Under the pieces are notes generated by a model. It saw only the letters and a program-made list of their open reading frames with translations, had not been told where the DNA came from and searched no databases. A stretch of 64,000 nt of DNA from Streptomyces tibetensis (GTDB lineage: Bacteria > Actinomycetota > Actinomycetes > Streptomycetales > Streptomycetaceae), in NCBI RefSeq assembly GCF_007655005.1, contig NZ_SZVW01000005.1:248001-312000 (forward strand), written 5' to 3'. Of the stretch, positions 1 through 10,179 are shown one piece after another. Positions within the stretch are counted from its first letter, which is position 1; every line of letters starts with the position of its first letter. The position numbers and the translations under genes are program-made.

Positions 1-124
1 CCGCCCGGTCTTGGTGACCAAGCGGGGGCCATCCATCTGTGCGCCCGCCGGCAGACCCGGAGCTCTGGACGCAACCGTCCGTGGAGCATGGCGCTCATCG
101 AGCGCCGACGGGCCTGAACGCGCG

Positions 125-157
125 ACCGCCCCCTCTTCGGTTCGAAACGGGGGCGGT
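125..157 (-). terminator. Putative terminator hairpin after the MBL-fold gene
   Basis: ACCGCCCCC at 125-133 pairs perfectly with GGGGGCGGT at 149-157, with a 15-nt loop. It starts at the stop codon of the minus-strand metallo-hydrolase. There is no T tract, so it would be a Streptomyces-style non-canonical terminator. Nothing else is recognisable in bases 1-124. Confidence 0.45.
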
Positions 158-810
158 TACCAGCCTCGTGCGCGCCACTCCGCGAGGTGGGGCCGCTCCG
201 TGCCGATCGTGGTGTCGTTGCCGTGGCCGGGGTAGACCCACGTCTCGTCGGGCAGGATGTCGAAGACCTTGGTCTCCAGGCCGTCCATGAGGGAGTTGAA
301 CTCTTCCGGACGTGTTGTCCTGCCGGGACCGCCGGGGAACAGGCAGTCCCCGGTGAACACATGGGGGTGTCCGTGCGGATCGTCGTAGACGAGGGCGATC
401 GAACCGGGCGTGTGCCCGACCAGGTGGCGCGCGGTCAGTTCCACGCGCCCCACCCGGACGGTGTCGCCGTCGTCGACCGGCACGTCGGTCCGTACGGGGA
501 TGCCGTCGGCGTCCTCCCGGCCCGCATAGGTGCGGGCGCCGGTGGCCGCCACGACCTCGGCGAGCGCCTGCCAGTGGTCGCCGTGCCGGTGGGTGGTGAC
601 GACGGACGCGATGCCGTCGCCACCGATCATGCCGAGCAGTGTGTCCGCCTCGTTCGCGGCGTCGATCAGCAACTGCTCGTCCGTGGCCCGGCAGCGCAGC
701 AGATAGGCGTTGTTGTTCATCGGACCCACCGCGATCTTGGTGATCATCAGGTCCTTGAGCTCGTGCACATCGGCCGGTCCGCCGACCGTCACCTCTCCGC
801 TGTACGTCAT
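157..810 (-). CDS. MBL-fold (glyoxalase II-like) metallo-hydrolase
   Basis: A 217-aa cytoplasmic metallo-beta-lactamase-fold hydrolase. The metal-binding HxHxDH motif is present as HRHGDH (His74, His76, Asp78, His79). It is followed by GHTPGS (His133), TGDCLF (Asp155) and YPGHG (His196), so the full binuclear site of the glyoxalase II-like group is intact. The substrate cannot be read from sequence; hydroxyacylglutathione-like or mycothiol-adduct thioesters are possible because the upstream gene is a mycothiol-type enzyme. It lies 10 bp after that gene on the same strand. The hexamer TAGGCT at 823-818 overlaps the upstream stop codon and sits 7 nt before this ATG, with no Shine-Dalgarno sequence, so it may also be made from a leaderless transcript. 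Confidence 0.9.
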   Translation of the reverse strand: MTYSGEVTVGGPADVHELKDLMITKIAVGPMNNNAYLLRCRATDEQLLIDAANEADTLLGMIGGDGIASVVTTHRHGDHWQALAEVVAATGARTYAGREDADGIPVRTDVPVDDGDTVRVGRVELTARHLVGHTPGSIALVYDDPHGHPHVFTGDCLFPGGPGRTTRPEEFNSLMDGLETKVFDILPDETWVYPGHGNDTTIGTERPHLAEWRARGW

Positions 811-817
811 GTCGGCC

Positions 818-823
818 AGCCTA
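818..823 (-). promoter_or_regulatory. Putative leaderless -10 box of the MBL-fold gene
   Basis: TAGGCT ends 7 nt before the ATG at 810 and overlaps the TAG stop codon of the gene upstream. Seen in sequence; the promoter role is inferred from spacing and the missing ribosome-binding site. Confidence 0.4.
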
Positions 824-1513
824 TAGCGGCGGCAGCGCCGGAAGCGGGCCGCCGGCCGAGGCCAGCGCGGATCCGTCGCGGCGGCCCGCGAGCCAGCCCA
901 GCAGGTCGGCCGGGGGACCCGTGACGGTCACGTCGGGCCCCTGCCCGCCGGGCTTGCGTCCGGTGCTCCACGCGCGTGTGCCGTCCGTGACGCGGGTGGC
1001 GGGGACGTCGGGGTGCCCGGTGAACCGGTCGGCCAGGAAGTCGATCTCCCGCTCGGTGAAGTCCCCTGGGAGATCCTCCAGCTCATATCCGATCCCCAGG
1101 TCCACGTGGTGCAGCTCCACCTCCACCCACCGCCGGAACGGCACCCGGGAAGCGGAGTCCGTGACCCCGTTGCGCAGCTCCACCGTGCGCGACCAGTCCG
1201 CCGGAGCGTCCCCGGCCTCCTGGAAGCGGGCGGCGCTCTCGCGCAGGTCGGCGAGCTGGCCATCGAGGGCGCGCGGGGCGTCCCGCTCGATGTCGGCGTC
1301 CCGGGCCTCGCCGGACACGTACATGGGGCGCCCCTCGAGCACGTTCACGAGGGCGTCCGCGTTCCGGGCGAGGTGGGCCAGGACATGGCCGCGGCTCCAG
1401 CCGGGCAGCCGTGACGGCTCCGTCACAGAGGCGTTGTCCAGTTTGCCGACTGCGGTCAGCAGCCGCTCCGTCGCGTCACGTACAGACGCCAGGTCATGAG
1501 CGTGATCAATCAT
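821..1513 (-). CDS. Maleylpyruvate isomerase family mycothiol-dependent enzyme
   Basis: A 230-aa protein of the DinB/MDMPI fold. The N-terminal helix-bundle signature LPGWSRGHVLAHLARNAD (about residues 36-53, with His47) and the EVELHH motif at 131-136 supply the usual metal-binding His/Glu set. The family includes mycothiol-dependent maleylpyruvate isomerases and many uncharacterised mycothiol or bacillithiol S-transferases, so the reaction here is unknown. I chose the ATG at 1513: a TAGGGT box lies 7 nt upstream (1526-1521) and no Shine-Dalgarno sequence is visible, fitting a leaderless start. The open frame continues upstream to 1873, but that extension has no family similarity. It is probably co-transcribed with the MBL-fold gene 10 bp downstream and is divergent from uvrA. 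Confidence 0.85.
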   Translation of the reverse strand: MIDHAHDLASVRDATERLLTAVGKLDNASVTEPSRLPGWSRGHVLAHLARNADALVNVLEGRPMYVSGEARDADIERDAPRALDGQLADLRESAARFQEAGDAPADWSRTVELRNGVTDSASRVPFRRWVEVELHHVDLGIGYELEDLPGDFTEREIDFLADRFTGHPDVPATRVTDGTRAWSTGRKPGGQGPDVTVTGPPADLLGWLAGRRDGSALASAGGPLPALPPL

Positions 1514-1520
1514 GGTGCTG

Positions 1521-1526
1521 ACCCTA
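1521..1526 (-). promoter_or_regulatory. Putative leaderless -10 box (TAGGGT) of the MDMPI-family gene
   Basis: TAGGGT on the minus strand is followed by 7 nt and then the ATG at 1513. This spacing is typical of leaderless actinobacterial mRNAs. Confidence 0.45.
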
Positions 1527-1658
1527 GCTGCGCCACTCCTTCGGGTGAAGGTGGTGAAGCAGTGCCGTAAATCGAAAGCACGTGCTATATGGTCGGACGT
1601 GGCGTCGGGCATGCTGGAGAGCCGGGGTTTTGTTGGCAACCCGTGAATCCGACCGGCG

Positions 1659-1681
1659 TTGTCAGTGGCTCCCCCTAGTCT
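1659..1681 (+). promoter_or_regulatory. RecA-independent (PafBC-type) DNA-damage promoter of uvrA
   Basis: TTGTCAGTG at 1659-1667, eight bases, then TAGTCT at 1676-1681 is an exact match to the motif tTGTCRGTG-N8-TAnnnT known for PafBC-controlled genes of mycobacteria and for Streptomyces recA. Predicted transcription start is near 1688, giving a leader of about 49 nt before the uvrA start codon. Confidence 0.8.
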
Positions 1682-1736
1682 GGGAAAGACGGGGGCCCCG
1701 CCCCTGTCACTTCTCTCAAGAAAGGTGCGGACCGGC

Positions 1737-4766
<3,030 letters not shown>

Positions 4767-4809
4767 GGTATCCCGCCGAACGCGCCGAAAGACGCGCCGA
4801 ACACGCCGA

Positions 4810-4855
4810 AACGCGCCGGGCCCCACAGGCAACGTCCTGTGGGGCCCGGCGCGTT
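4810..4855. terminator. Bidirectional terminator between uvrA and the YceI gene
   Basis: A perfect 20-bp inverted repeat (arms 4810-4829 and 4836-4855, 6-nt loop) lies between two convergent genes. It is strong enough to stop transcription from both sides although T tracts are short. Confidence 0.75.
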
Positions 4856-4865
4856 CGCTGCCCGG

Positions 4866-5420
4866 TCAGGTGGTCTTCTTCGGCTCCACGAACTGCATGT
4901 CCAGCTGGATCTTGACCACCTCGCCGAGCAGCCCGGGGGCGAAGTCCAGCCCGAAGTCCCCGCGCCGGATCTCGCCCGTCGCCTCGAATCCGGCGTGCCG
5001 GCTGCCGTCCATGGGCACCTCGACCAGCCCGCCGAACTCCACGGCGAGCGTCACCGGACGGGTCACGTCACCGATCGTCAGCTCACCCTCCATGGTCCAG
5101 TCCTCGCCCTGGCCCGAAACTCGCGTCGAGCGGTACGTCATCGTCGGGCGCTTCGCCACGTCCAGCAGGTCGGAGGCGCGGACGTGCGCGTCCCGGTCGG
5201 CGTTGCCCGTGTTGATCGAGGCCAGGTCGACGGTCGCGGAGATCCGCACGTCCTCGACCCGCTGACCGACGAACAGTCCGGCCTCCAACCGCTCGAAGCG
5301 CCCCCGCACCTTGGCGATGCCCAGGTGCCGGATGGTGAAGTTCACGGAGGAGTGGAAGGGATCGAGGGCCCACTGACCGGGGGCCAGCGGCAGGGCGGTG
5401 AGAGCGGTGTCATTCGTCAT
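4866..5420 (-). CDS. YceI family protein
   Basis: A 184-aa YceI-family lipocalin-like beta-barrel protein. Family hallmarks are WALDPFHSSVNFTIRHLGIAKVRG near the N-terminus, VDLASINTGNADRDAHVRASDLLD in the middle, and the terminal LDM.F strand. Relatives bind isoprenoid or amphiphilic ligands. This copy has no signal peptide, so it is probably cytoplasmic. Two starts are possible: the ATG at 5420, used here, whose GGAGGG is only 1 nt away, and a GTG at 5429 giving three more residues. It is convergent with uvrA and divergent from the HTH regulator at 5522, with about 100 bp between them. Confidence 0.9.
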   Translation of the reverse strand: MTNDTALTALPLAPGQWALDPFHSSVNFTIRHLGIAKVRGRFERLEAGLFVGQRVEDVRISATVDLASINTGNADRDAHVRASDLLDVAKRPTMTYRSTRVSGQGEDWTMEGELTIGDVTRPVTLAVEFGGLVEVPMDGSRHAGFEATGEIRRGDFGLDFAPGLLGEVVKIQLDMQFVEPKKTT

Positions 5421-5509
5421 GCCCTCCACCCTGAGGGCCGGGCCGTCCGCGAGGGAGACCGGCCGGAGCCTGGTAGTGACGGGGCCACCCTCCGCGCCCG
5501 CGCGCCCTG

Positions 5510-5515
5510 TACGTT
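5510..5515 (+). promoter_or_regulatory. Putative leaderless -10 box (TACGTT) of the MmyB-like regulator
   Basis: TACGTT is followed by 6 nt and then the GTG at 5522; there is no Shine-Dalgarno sequence. Confidence 0.4.
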
Positions 5516-5521
5516 CGGCGG

Positions 5522-6391
5522 GTGAGCGACAACGAGTTGGGCACGTTCCTGCGCACCTGGCGCGAAGCCGTCACCCCGGCCGAGGCGGGCCTGCCCGCAG
5601 GCCCCCGGCGCCGTACGCCGGGACTGCGGCGTGCCGAGCTGGCCACGCTCGCGGGCGTCAGCGTCGAGTACCTCACCCGGCTGGAACAGGGCCGCGACCG
5701 CAACCCGTCCGCCCAGGTGCTCGGCGCCCTGGCCGACGCCCTGAACCTCTCCCTCACCGACCGGATGCTGCTGCGCCGCCTGACCAAGGAGGCGGACGGC
5801 GGTGACCCGCTGGTCTGTGCGGCGGCCCCGCCGCTCAGCCGCGCGGCGCGCCCCACCGTACGGGCCGTGCTGGACCGCCTGGAGCCGACTCCCGCGCTGG
5901 TGGTCAACTGGATCGGCGACGTCCTCGCCCACACGGCCGGCTACGAACGGCTGGTCGGCCCGCTGGGCGTGCTCGACGGCGAGCGGCCCAACCTGCTCCG
6001 CTATCTGTTCACCGACGAGCGGGCACGCAGCGCCTACCGCGACTGGGACCGCGTGGCCGACGACCTCGTCGCCCGGCTCCGGCACGGCGTCCCCCTGCGG
6101 GACCCCTACCTCGCCGAGCTGGCCGACGAGCTGGCGGTGACGGCCGGTGCGGACTTCACCGACCGGTTCGCCGACCTGGCCGCGACACCGCGGCGGACGG
6201 GATCCCAGCACATCGAGCACCCGCAGGCCGGTTCCCTGCGGCTGCTGAACGAGACGCTCGCGCTTCCCGACGAGGGGCAGCACCTCGTCATCCACCTGCC
6301 CGCGGACGACGCCACGGCAACCGCCCTGGACCGCCTCAACGGCCGCCGTCCCGGAGCACTGCGGGCGGTGGCGGTGGGGGAGACCGGCTGA
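5522..6391 (+). CDS. Helix-turn-helix regulator with MmyB-like ligand-binding domain
   Basis: A 289-aa transcription factor. An XRE-type helix-turn-helix spans about residues 30-75 (LRRAELATLAGVSVEYLTRLEQGRDRNPS). It is followed by a MmyB-like PAS-fold domain from about residue 110, recognised by PALVVNWIGDVLAHTAGYERLVG and the RYLFTDERARSAYRDWD segment. Members of this large Streptomyces family are often divergently transcribed from the enzyme gene they control. Here the divergent neighbour is the YceI protein, so control of that gene is possible but not shown. GTG start, probably leaderless. Confidence 0.88.
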   Translation: MSDNELGTFLRTWREAVTPAEAGLPAGPRRRTPGLRRAELATLAGVSVEYLTRLEQGRDRNPSAQVLGALADALNLSLTDRMLLRRLTKEADGGDPLVCAAAPPLSRAARPTVRAVLDRLEPTPALVVNWIGDVLAHTAGYERLVGPLGVLDGERPNLLRYLFTDERARSAYRDWDRVADDLVARLRHGVPLRDPYLAELADELAVTAGADFTDRFADLAATPRRTGSQHIEHPQAGSLRLLNETLALPDEGQHLVIHLPADDATATALDRLNGRRPGALRAVAVGETG

Positions 6392-6392
6392 A

Positions 6393-6417
6393 GCGCCCGG
6401 CGGGGCACCCCGGGCGC
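6393..6417. terminator. Terminator hairpin between convergent genes
   Basis: GCGCCCGG (6393-6400) and CCGGGCGC (6410-6417) form an 8-bp perfect stem with a 9-nt loop in the 32-bp gap between the MmyB-like gene and the sugar kinase gene. Confidence 0.5.
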
Positions 6418-6423
6418 CCCGCG

Positions 6424-7329
6424 TCAGCTCTCCAGCTCGTGCCCGTACGGCGGTTCCGCCCCGGCCCGTGAGCAGGTGATCGCCGCCGCGCGGGCCGCGA
6501 AGCCCAGCAGTTCCGTCCAGCCGTCGGAGCCCAGTTCGGCCAGGCCCCGGGTGCTGAGGGCGTCGCGCACCGCGAGCCCGTGCAGCAGAGCCGCGTTGAC
6601 CGTGTCGCCCGCGCCGATCGTGTCCACGACCTCGATGCGTTCGCCCGGCACCGTGTACTCCCCGGCGGCGGTGAAGGCGGTCAGCCCGTCGCCGCCACGG
6701 GTGATCACGACCGCCGCCGGGCCGGACGCCAGCCATTCGCGGGGCGTGCCCCCGAGCCACTTAGCGTCCTCCACGGACAGCTTGAGCAGCGACACCGAGG
6801 GCAGCCAGCTCTTGAACCGCGCCCGATAGGCGTCCGCGTCCGGGATCAGCCCGGCCCGGATGTTGGGATCCAGCGCGGTGAACACACCCTGCGCCGCCGC
6901 CCGGCGCATCATCTCCTCGTACGCGCTCGCGCCCGGCTCCAGCACCAGCGAGCAGGTGCCGAAGGACACCGCCCGAGTGCCGGACGGCAGCGTGGAGGGC
7001 GCCTCGAAGAGCCGGTCGGCCGTCCCGTCGACGTAGAAGGAGTACGCCGCGGAGCCGTCCGCGCCGACCGTGGCGACGGCGAGCGTCGTCGGCTCGGTGC
7101 CCCGCTGCACCGCGGACACGTCGACCCCCGTCGCGCTCAGCCGGTCCAGCAGCGCCTGTCCGAAGGCGTCGGACGACACCCGGGAGCAGAAGGCGGCGGG
7201 GGATCCGAGGCGGCCCAGCGCCACGGCCGTGTTGTACGGGCCGCCGCCGAGTGCGGGCCGCAGCGCCGCCAGGGCACCCGTGCCCTGCGGTACCAGGTCG
7301 ATCAGTGCCTCACCGGCGACGACGATCAC
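6424..7329 (-). CDS. PfkB family carbohydrate kinase (fructokinase-like)
   Basis: A 301-aa ribokinase/PfkB-fold kinase that phosphorylates a sugar or sugar-like substrate with ATP. The first signature GGGPYNTAVALGRLG (about 29-43) and the second signature DTIGAGDTVNAAL near the C-terminal third, with the catalytic Asp in GAGD, are intact. Length and motifs fit fructokinases, but PfkB specificity cannot be assigned from sequence alone. The GTG at 7329 has AGGAAGGAA 9 nt upstream and overlaps the TGA of the LacI gene (GTGA), so the two are translationally coupled. The kinase is thus likely induced when its sugar releases the LacI-type repressor. Confidence 0.88.
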   Translation of the reverse strand: MIVVAGEALIDLVPQGTGALAALRPALGGGPYNTAVALGRLGSPAAFCSRVSSDAFGQALLDRLSATGVDVSAVQRGTEPTTLAVATVGADGSAAYSFYVDGTADRLFEAPSTLPSGTRAVSFGTCSLVLEPGASAYEEMMRRAAAQGVFTALDPNIRAGLIPDADAYRARFKSWLPSVSLLKLSVEDAKWLGGTPREWLASGPAAVVITRGGDGLTAFTAAGEYTVPGERIEVVDTIGAGDTVNAALLHGLAVRDALSTRGLAELGSDGWTELLGFAARAAAITCSRAGAEPPYGHELES

Positions 7330-8369
7330 GACGGGGTTCCTTCCTCGGACGGGCTGGGGCAGCCGCACGATGTGCGGTGGACGAAGGTGCAGGGCAGACG
7401 CACCGTCCGGACGGGCCGGTGCGGCTCGGCGAGACGCTCCAGGAGCACGCGGACGGCCCCGGCGCCGATGTCCTTGCCGGGCTGGGCGATCGCGGTGAGC
7501 CGGGGCGAGAACAGATCCGCCCAGGCGAAGTCGTCGAAGCAGCACAGGGCGATGTCGTCCGGGACGGACAGGCCGTGCCTGCCCAGGGCACGCAGCACCC
7601 CGATGGTCATGGCGTTGTTGCCGGTGACCAGTGCGGTGGGCGGCACCCCCAGCGACAGCAGGGCCTCGGTCGCCTGCTCGGCACCCGCGGACTCCGAGTC
7701 GCCGTGCACCAGCAGCCGCTCGTCGTACGCAAGCCCCGCGAACGCCAGGCCGCTGCGGTAGCCGGTGATCCGCTCGTTCGTGGTGCTGAGCCCCGGCCGC
7801 CCCGCCACCAGTCCGATCCGCCGGTGGCCGAGCCCGGCGAGATGGGTGACCAGCCGGGACGTCGGTTCGGCGTTGTCGGCGCACACCTGGTCGAAGAGCG
7901 GACCGCCGTCCTTGCCGGGCGCGTCCACCAGCCGGTCCAGGAACACCGCCGGTACGTCATGCCGCCCGAGGTAGTCGAGCAGCCCGCGCGGATCCGCGGA
8001 GGGCGCGACGATCATGCCGTCGACCCGGCGCTCGTGCAGCAGCCGGACGACCTTGCGCTCGTGCTCCGGGTCGTCGTGCGGATCTGCGATCAGCAGGCTG
8101 TATCCGGCGTCCAGAGCGGCGGCCTCGACGCCTTGCAGGATCTCCGTGAAGTACGGGTTGCTGATCGCCGACACCGCCAGCCCGATGGACCGGGTACGGG
8201 CCGTCACCAGGGAACGGGCCAGCGTGTTCGTGGTGTAGCCGAGCTCCTCCACGGCGTCCAGCACCGCCTGGCGGGTGTGCGGCAGTACCGGCCGGGTGCC
8301 GTTCAGGACATGCGAGACCGTGGCCACGGAGACACCGGCACTCCGCGCGACGTCGGCCATGGTCGCCAT
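7326..8369 (-). CDS. LacI family transcriptional regulator
   Basis: A 347-aa repressor. The DNA-binding head MADVARSAGVSVATVSHVLNG with hinge NTLARSLVTARTRSIG occupies about residues 4-65, followed by a periplasmic-binding-protein-like sensor domain that ends in CFDDFAWADLFSPRLTAIAQP. The ATG at 8369 has GGAGGGGAA about 8 nt upstream; a second ATG lies three codons in. It is followed by the PfkB kinase with a 4-nt overlap and preceded by a near-perfect dyad at 8423-8448, which is probably its own operator. The effector is likely a sugar or sugar phosphate handled by the kinase. Confidence 0.93.
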   Translation of the reverse strand: MATMADVARSAGVSVATVSHVLNGTRPVLPHTRQAVLDAVEELGYTTNTLARSLVTARTRSIGLAVSAISNPYFTEILQGVEAAALDAGYSLLIADPHDDPEHERKVVRLLHERRVDGMIVAPSADPRGLLDYLGRHDVPAVFLDRLVDAPGKDGGPLFDQVCADNAEPTSRLVTHLAGLGHRRIGLVAGRPGLSTTNERITGYRSGLAFAGLAYDERLLVHGDSESAGAEQATEALLSLGVPPTALVTGNNAMTIGVLRALGRHGLSVPDDIALCCFDDFAWADLFSPRLTAIAQPGKDIGAGAVRVLLERLAEPHRPVRTVRLPCTFVHRTSCGCPSPSEEGTPS

Positions 8370-8422
8370 GAACGTTCCCCTCCTCCGCTTCCGGCGGGGA
8401 ACGTACCGCATTCGGCGGCGCG

Positions 8423-8448
8423 CGTAAACGTTTGCGCAATCGCTTACG
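8423..8448. promoter_or_regulatory. Putative LacI-family operator upstream of the lacI-pfkB pair
   Basis: A 26-bp imperfect palindrome: CGTAAACG at the left, central TTGCGCAA, CGCTTACG at the right; 22 of 26 positions are symmetric. It begins 54 bp before the LacI start codon, where autoregulation would be expected. Confidence 0.65.
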
Positions 8449-8461
8449 TCAGACACCGACC

Positions 8462-8553
8462 CGGGCTGCCACGGGACACCCCGGGCGGCTGCCATCGGAC
8501 ACCCCGGGCGGCTGCCACGGGACACACCGGGCGGCTGCCACGGGACACACCGG
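8462..8553. repeat. 23-bp tandem repeat, about four copies
   Basis: The string GCTGCCAYSGGACAC recurs at 8465, 8488, 8511 and 8534, exactly 23 bp apart, with the surrounding GGGCGG also conserved. The array ends 10 bp before the stop codon of the downstream-facing HTH gene and lies just upstream of the LacI operator. Confidence 0.8.
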
Positions 8554-8563
8554 GCCCGGCCGG

Positions 8564-9511
8564 CTACTCCCAGTCCCAGCCGATCCCCAGGAACCCCGCC
8601 CGTACCCGAGGCTCGACCAGGTGCACCGACCGGTGTCGGCCGCTCAGCGCCAGGTCCTGGCATCCGCTGCGCGGCGCCGCCGCCGAGTGCTGGGCGAAGC
8701 GGTGGCACCGCACCGGCAGGGCCGCCGCGTCGAAGCGCACCTGGAGGGCGTACTGGCCGCCGGGGCAGTCGAAGCCGCGCACGTACTCGCGTGACAGCCC
8801 CGCCGTGCCGTCCTCGACGCCGTAACGGAAGAGGAAGGTGTCGCCGGCCCGCAGCCGGGTGTCGAAGAGCAGCTCGGCCGCGAGAATTCCGGTGTCACGG
8901 TGCCAACGGACCCGTCCGATGCGGCAGTTCTCCAGGGCGTGCACCCGCATGCGCTCCGGTGCGGCCCCCCGGTCGCCGTGGTGGACGGCCACGAAACGGT
9001 CGATGCCGTCCCGGTGGGCGCGCACGATGTGGTGCGACTCGCGCTCGGCCAGCTCGCGCCGCGCCCCGATCCGCAGCCGCTCGTGGTGGCCCAGGGAGTG
9101 CAGGCCCCCGTCCGGCGGGCAGTCCAGCTCCGCCAGCAACTGGTCCAGGACGCCGGACGCCTCGACGAGGGAGCGGTAGGAGCGGGCGGCGGACCGCGGT
9201 CCCGACGGGCTCTCCCCGGACTCGGCGAGCAGCCGGATCAGCGACTCCTCGGGAAGCTCCAGGATCTCCTCCAGCGCGCGCACGGCCCGCAGCGACTCGG
9301 GGCGCTGCGGACGCCGGGCCCCCTGCTGCCAGTAACTCAGGCTCGTGACGCCGACCTTCACACCGTGGCGGGACAGATGGTGCTGCACACGCTGCAGGGG
9401 CAGGCCGCGGGCGGCGATCGCGGCCCGCAGGGCGACGTGGAAGGGGCCGCCCCGCAGGGCCGAGTCCAGTTCCGCGGTGGCGACGTCCGCGTGCTGTGGG
9501 GCGTGCGGCAT
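8564..9511 (-). CDS. Helix-turn-helix domain protein of unknown role
   Basis: A 315-aa protein with an XRE-like helix-turn-helix near the N-terminus (SRHGVKVGVTSLSYWQQG, about residues 46-63, followed by RALEEILELPEESLIRLL). The remaining 220 residues resemble no domain I can name: they contain a HHERLRIGARRELAERESHHIVRAHRDGID region and a C-terminal beta-rich part (TFLFRYGV, GGQYALQVRF). Similar proteins are common in Streptomyces as uncharacterised regulators. The ATG at 9511 has GAAGAGG 7 nt upstream; a TTG at 9537 is an alternative. No clear partner gene is nearby. Confidence 0.75.
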   Translation of the reverse strand: MPHAPQHADVATAELDSALRGGPFHVALRAAIAARGLPLQRVQHHLSRHGVKVGVTSLSYWQQGARRPQRPESLRAVRALEEILELPEESLIRLLAESGESPSGPRSAARSYRSLVEASGVLDQLLAELDCPPDGGLHSLGHHERLRIGARRELAERESHHIVRAHRDGIDRFVAVHHGDRGAAPERMRVHALENCRIGRVRWHRDTGILAAELLFDTRLRAGDTFLFRYGVEDGTAGLSREYVRGFDCPGGQYALQVRFDAAALPVRCHRFAQHSAAAPRSGCQDLALSGRHRSVHLVEPRVRAGFLGIGWDWE

Positions 9512-9716
9512 GCAGGGGCCTCTTCTCCGAGTCGGCAACGGCTGGTCAGACCGCTTGCGCGGGGCCCTCCGACCGGCGCGGGGCAGGTCTTCACATCCGT
9601 ACGCCGTCGTTCAGGGCCCGAGTTCCCCCGCATTGAAGCGTGTTGACCCGGTCCCGACAACACCTGATGCCGGACAGTGGCTCACGTCCTGCCGGCCGGT
9701 CCGGTTCCGGACATGC

Positions 9717-9746
9717 GAACGCCCGGGGCGTGCGCCCCGGGCGTTC
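9717..9746 (-). terminator. Terminator of the 53-aa gene
   Basis: A perfect 13-bp stem (9717-9729 with 9734-9746) with a 4-nt loop, 17 bp beyond the stop codon of the small minus-strand gene. The 205 bp from here to the start of the HTH gene at 9511 show no further feature. Confidence 0.65.
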
Positions 9747-9763
9747 GCGGTGGACGTGTGCTG

Positions 9764-9925
9764 CTACGAGTGGTCGCTTCCGCCCTGTTCCCTCAGAGCC
9801 AGGCGCTTGGCCCGCACGATGTCGGGATCGCGCGGGTCCAGGGCGTCGGGCAGCGCGAACGGCTCGTCCGCGTACCGGCGGGCACGGACCGTCCGCCGGG
9901 TTTTCTCGATCCGCATCCGCTTCAT
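9764..9925 (-). CDS. Small conserved hypothetical protein (53 aa)
   Basis: A 53-aa, strongly basic N-terminal peptide (MKRMRIEKTRR) followed by the motif DPRDPDIVRAKRLA. I recognise this pattern as a recurring small actinobacterial protein of unknown function, but from memory only. The ATG at 9925 is favoured over longer frames because GGAGGG lies 8 nt upstream; ATG at 9916 is also in frame. It is divergent from uvrC and closed by its own 13-bp terminator, so it is probably monocistronic. Confidence 0.6.
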   Translation of the reverse strand: MKRMRIEKTRRTVRARRYADEPFALPDALDPRDPDIVRAKRLALREQGGSDHS

Positions 9926-10149
9926 CTGCGCAGCCCTCCGACCCGTGGCCCGCCCGCTCCCCACCGGAAACAGCCGGTCCGCACCGACAACCTGTGCCTG
10001 CACCGGCACGGACTCCGCCCGCCGGGCGTCGCCGTGTGCCGTGGGTGAGCCACATTCCCGCTACCGGTGGGCCGTAACCCCCGGGCGGCCCATGCCGTTG
10101 GAAACTGCCTGCCGCCGGGCCCCTGATCCTGCCCCTCCACCGCGCCTGA

Positions 10150-10172
10150 CTGTCGGTGCTCGCCAGTAGGGT
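10150..10172 (+). promoter_or_regulatory. RecA-independent (PafBC-type) DNA-damage promoter of uvrC
   Basis: CTGTCGGTG at 10150-10158, eight bases, then TAGGGT at 10167-10172 matches tTGTCRGTG-N8-TAnnnT except at the weakly conserved first base. The -10 ends 7 nt before the uvrC ATG, so the transcript should be leaderless. Confidence 0.75.
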
Positions 10173-10179
10173 GTGAGAC

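Noticed and set aside
136..147. T-loop-like GGTTCGAAA suggesting a tRNA
   Set aside because: No acceptor, D or anticodon stems can be drawn; the string is the loop of a hairpin.
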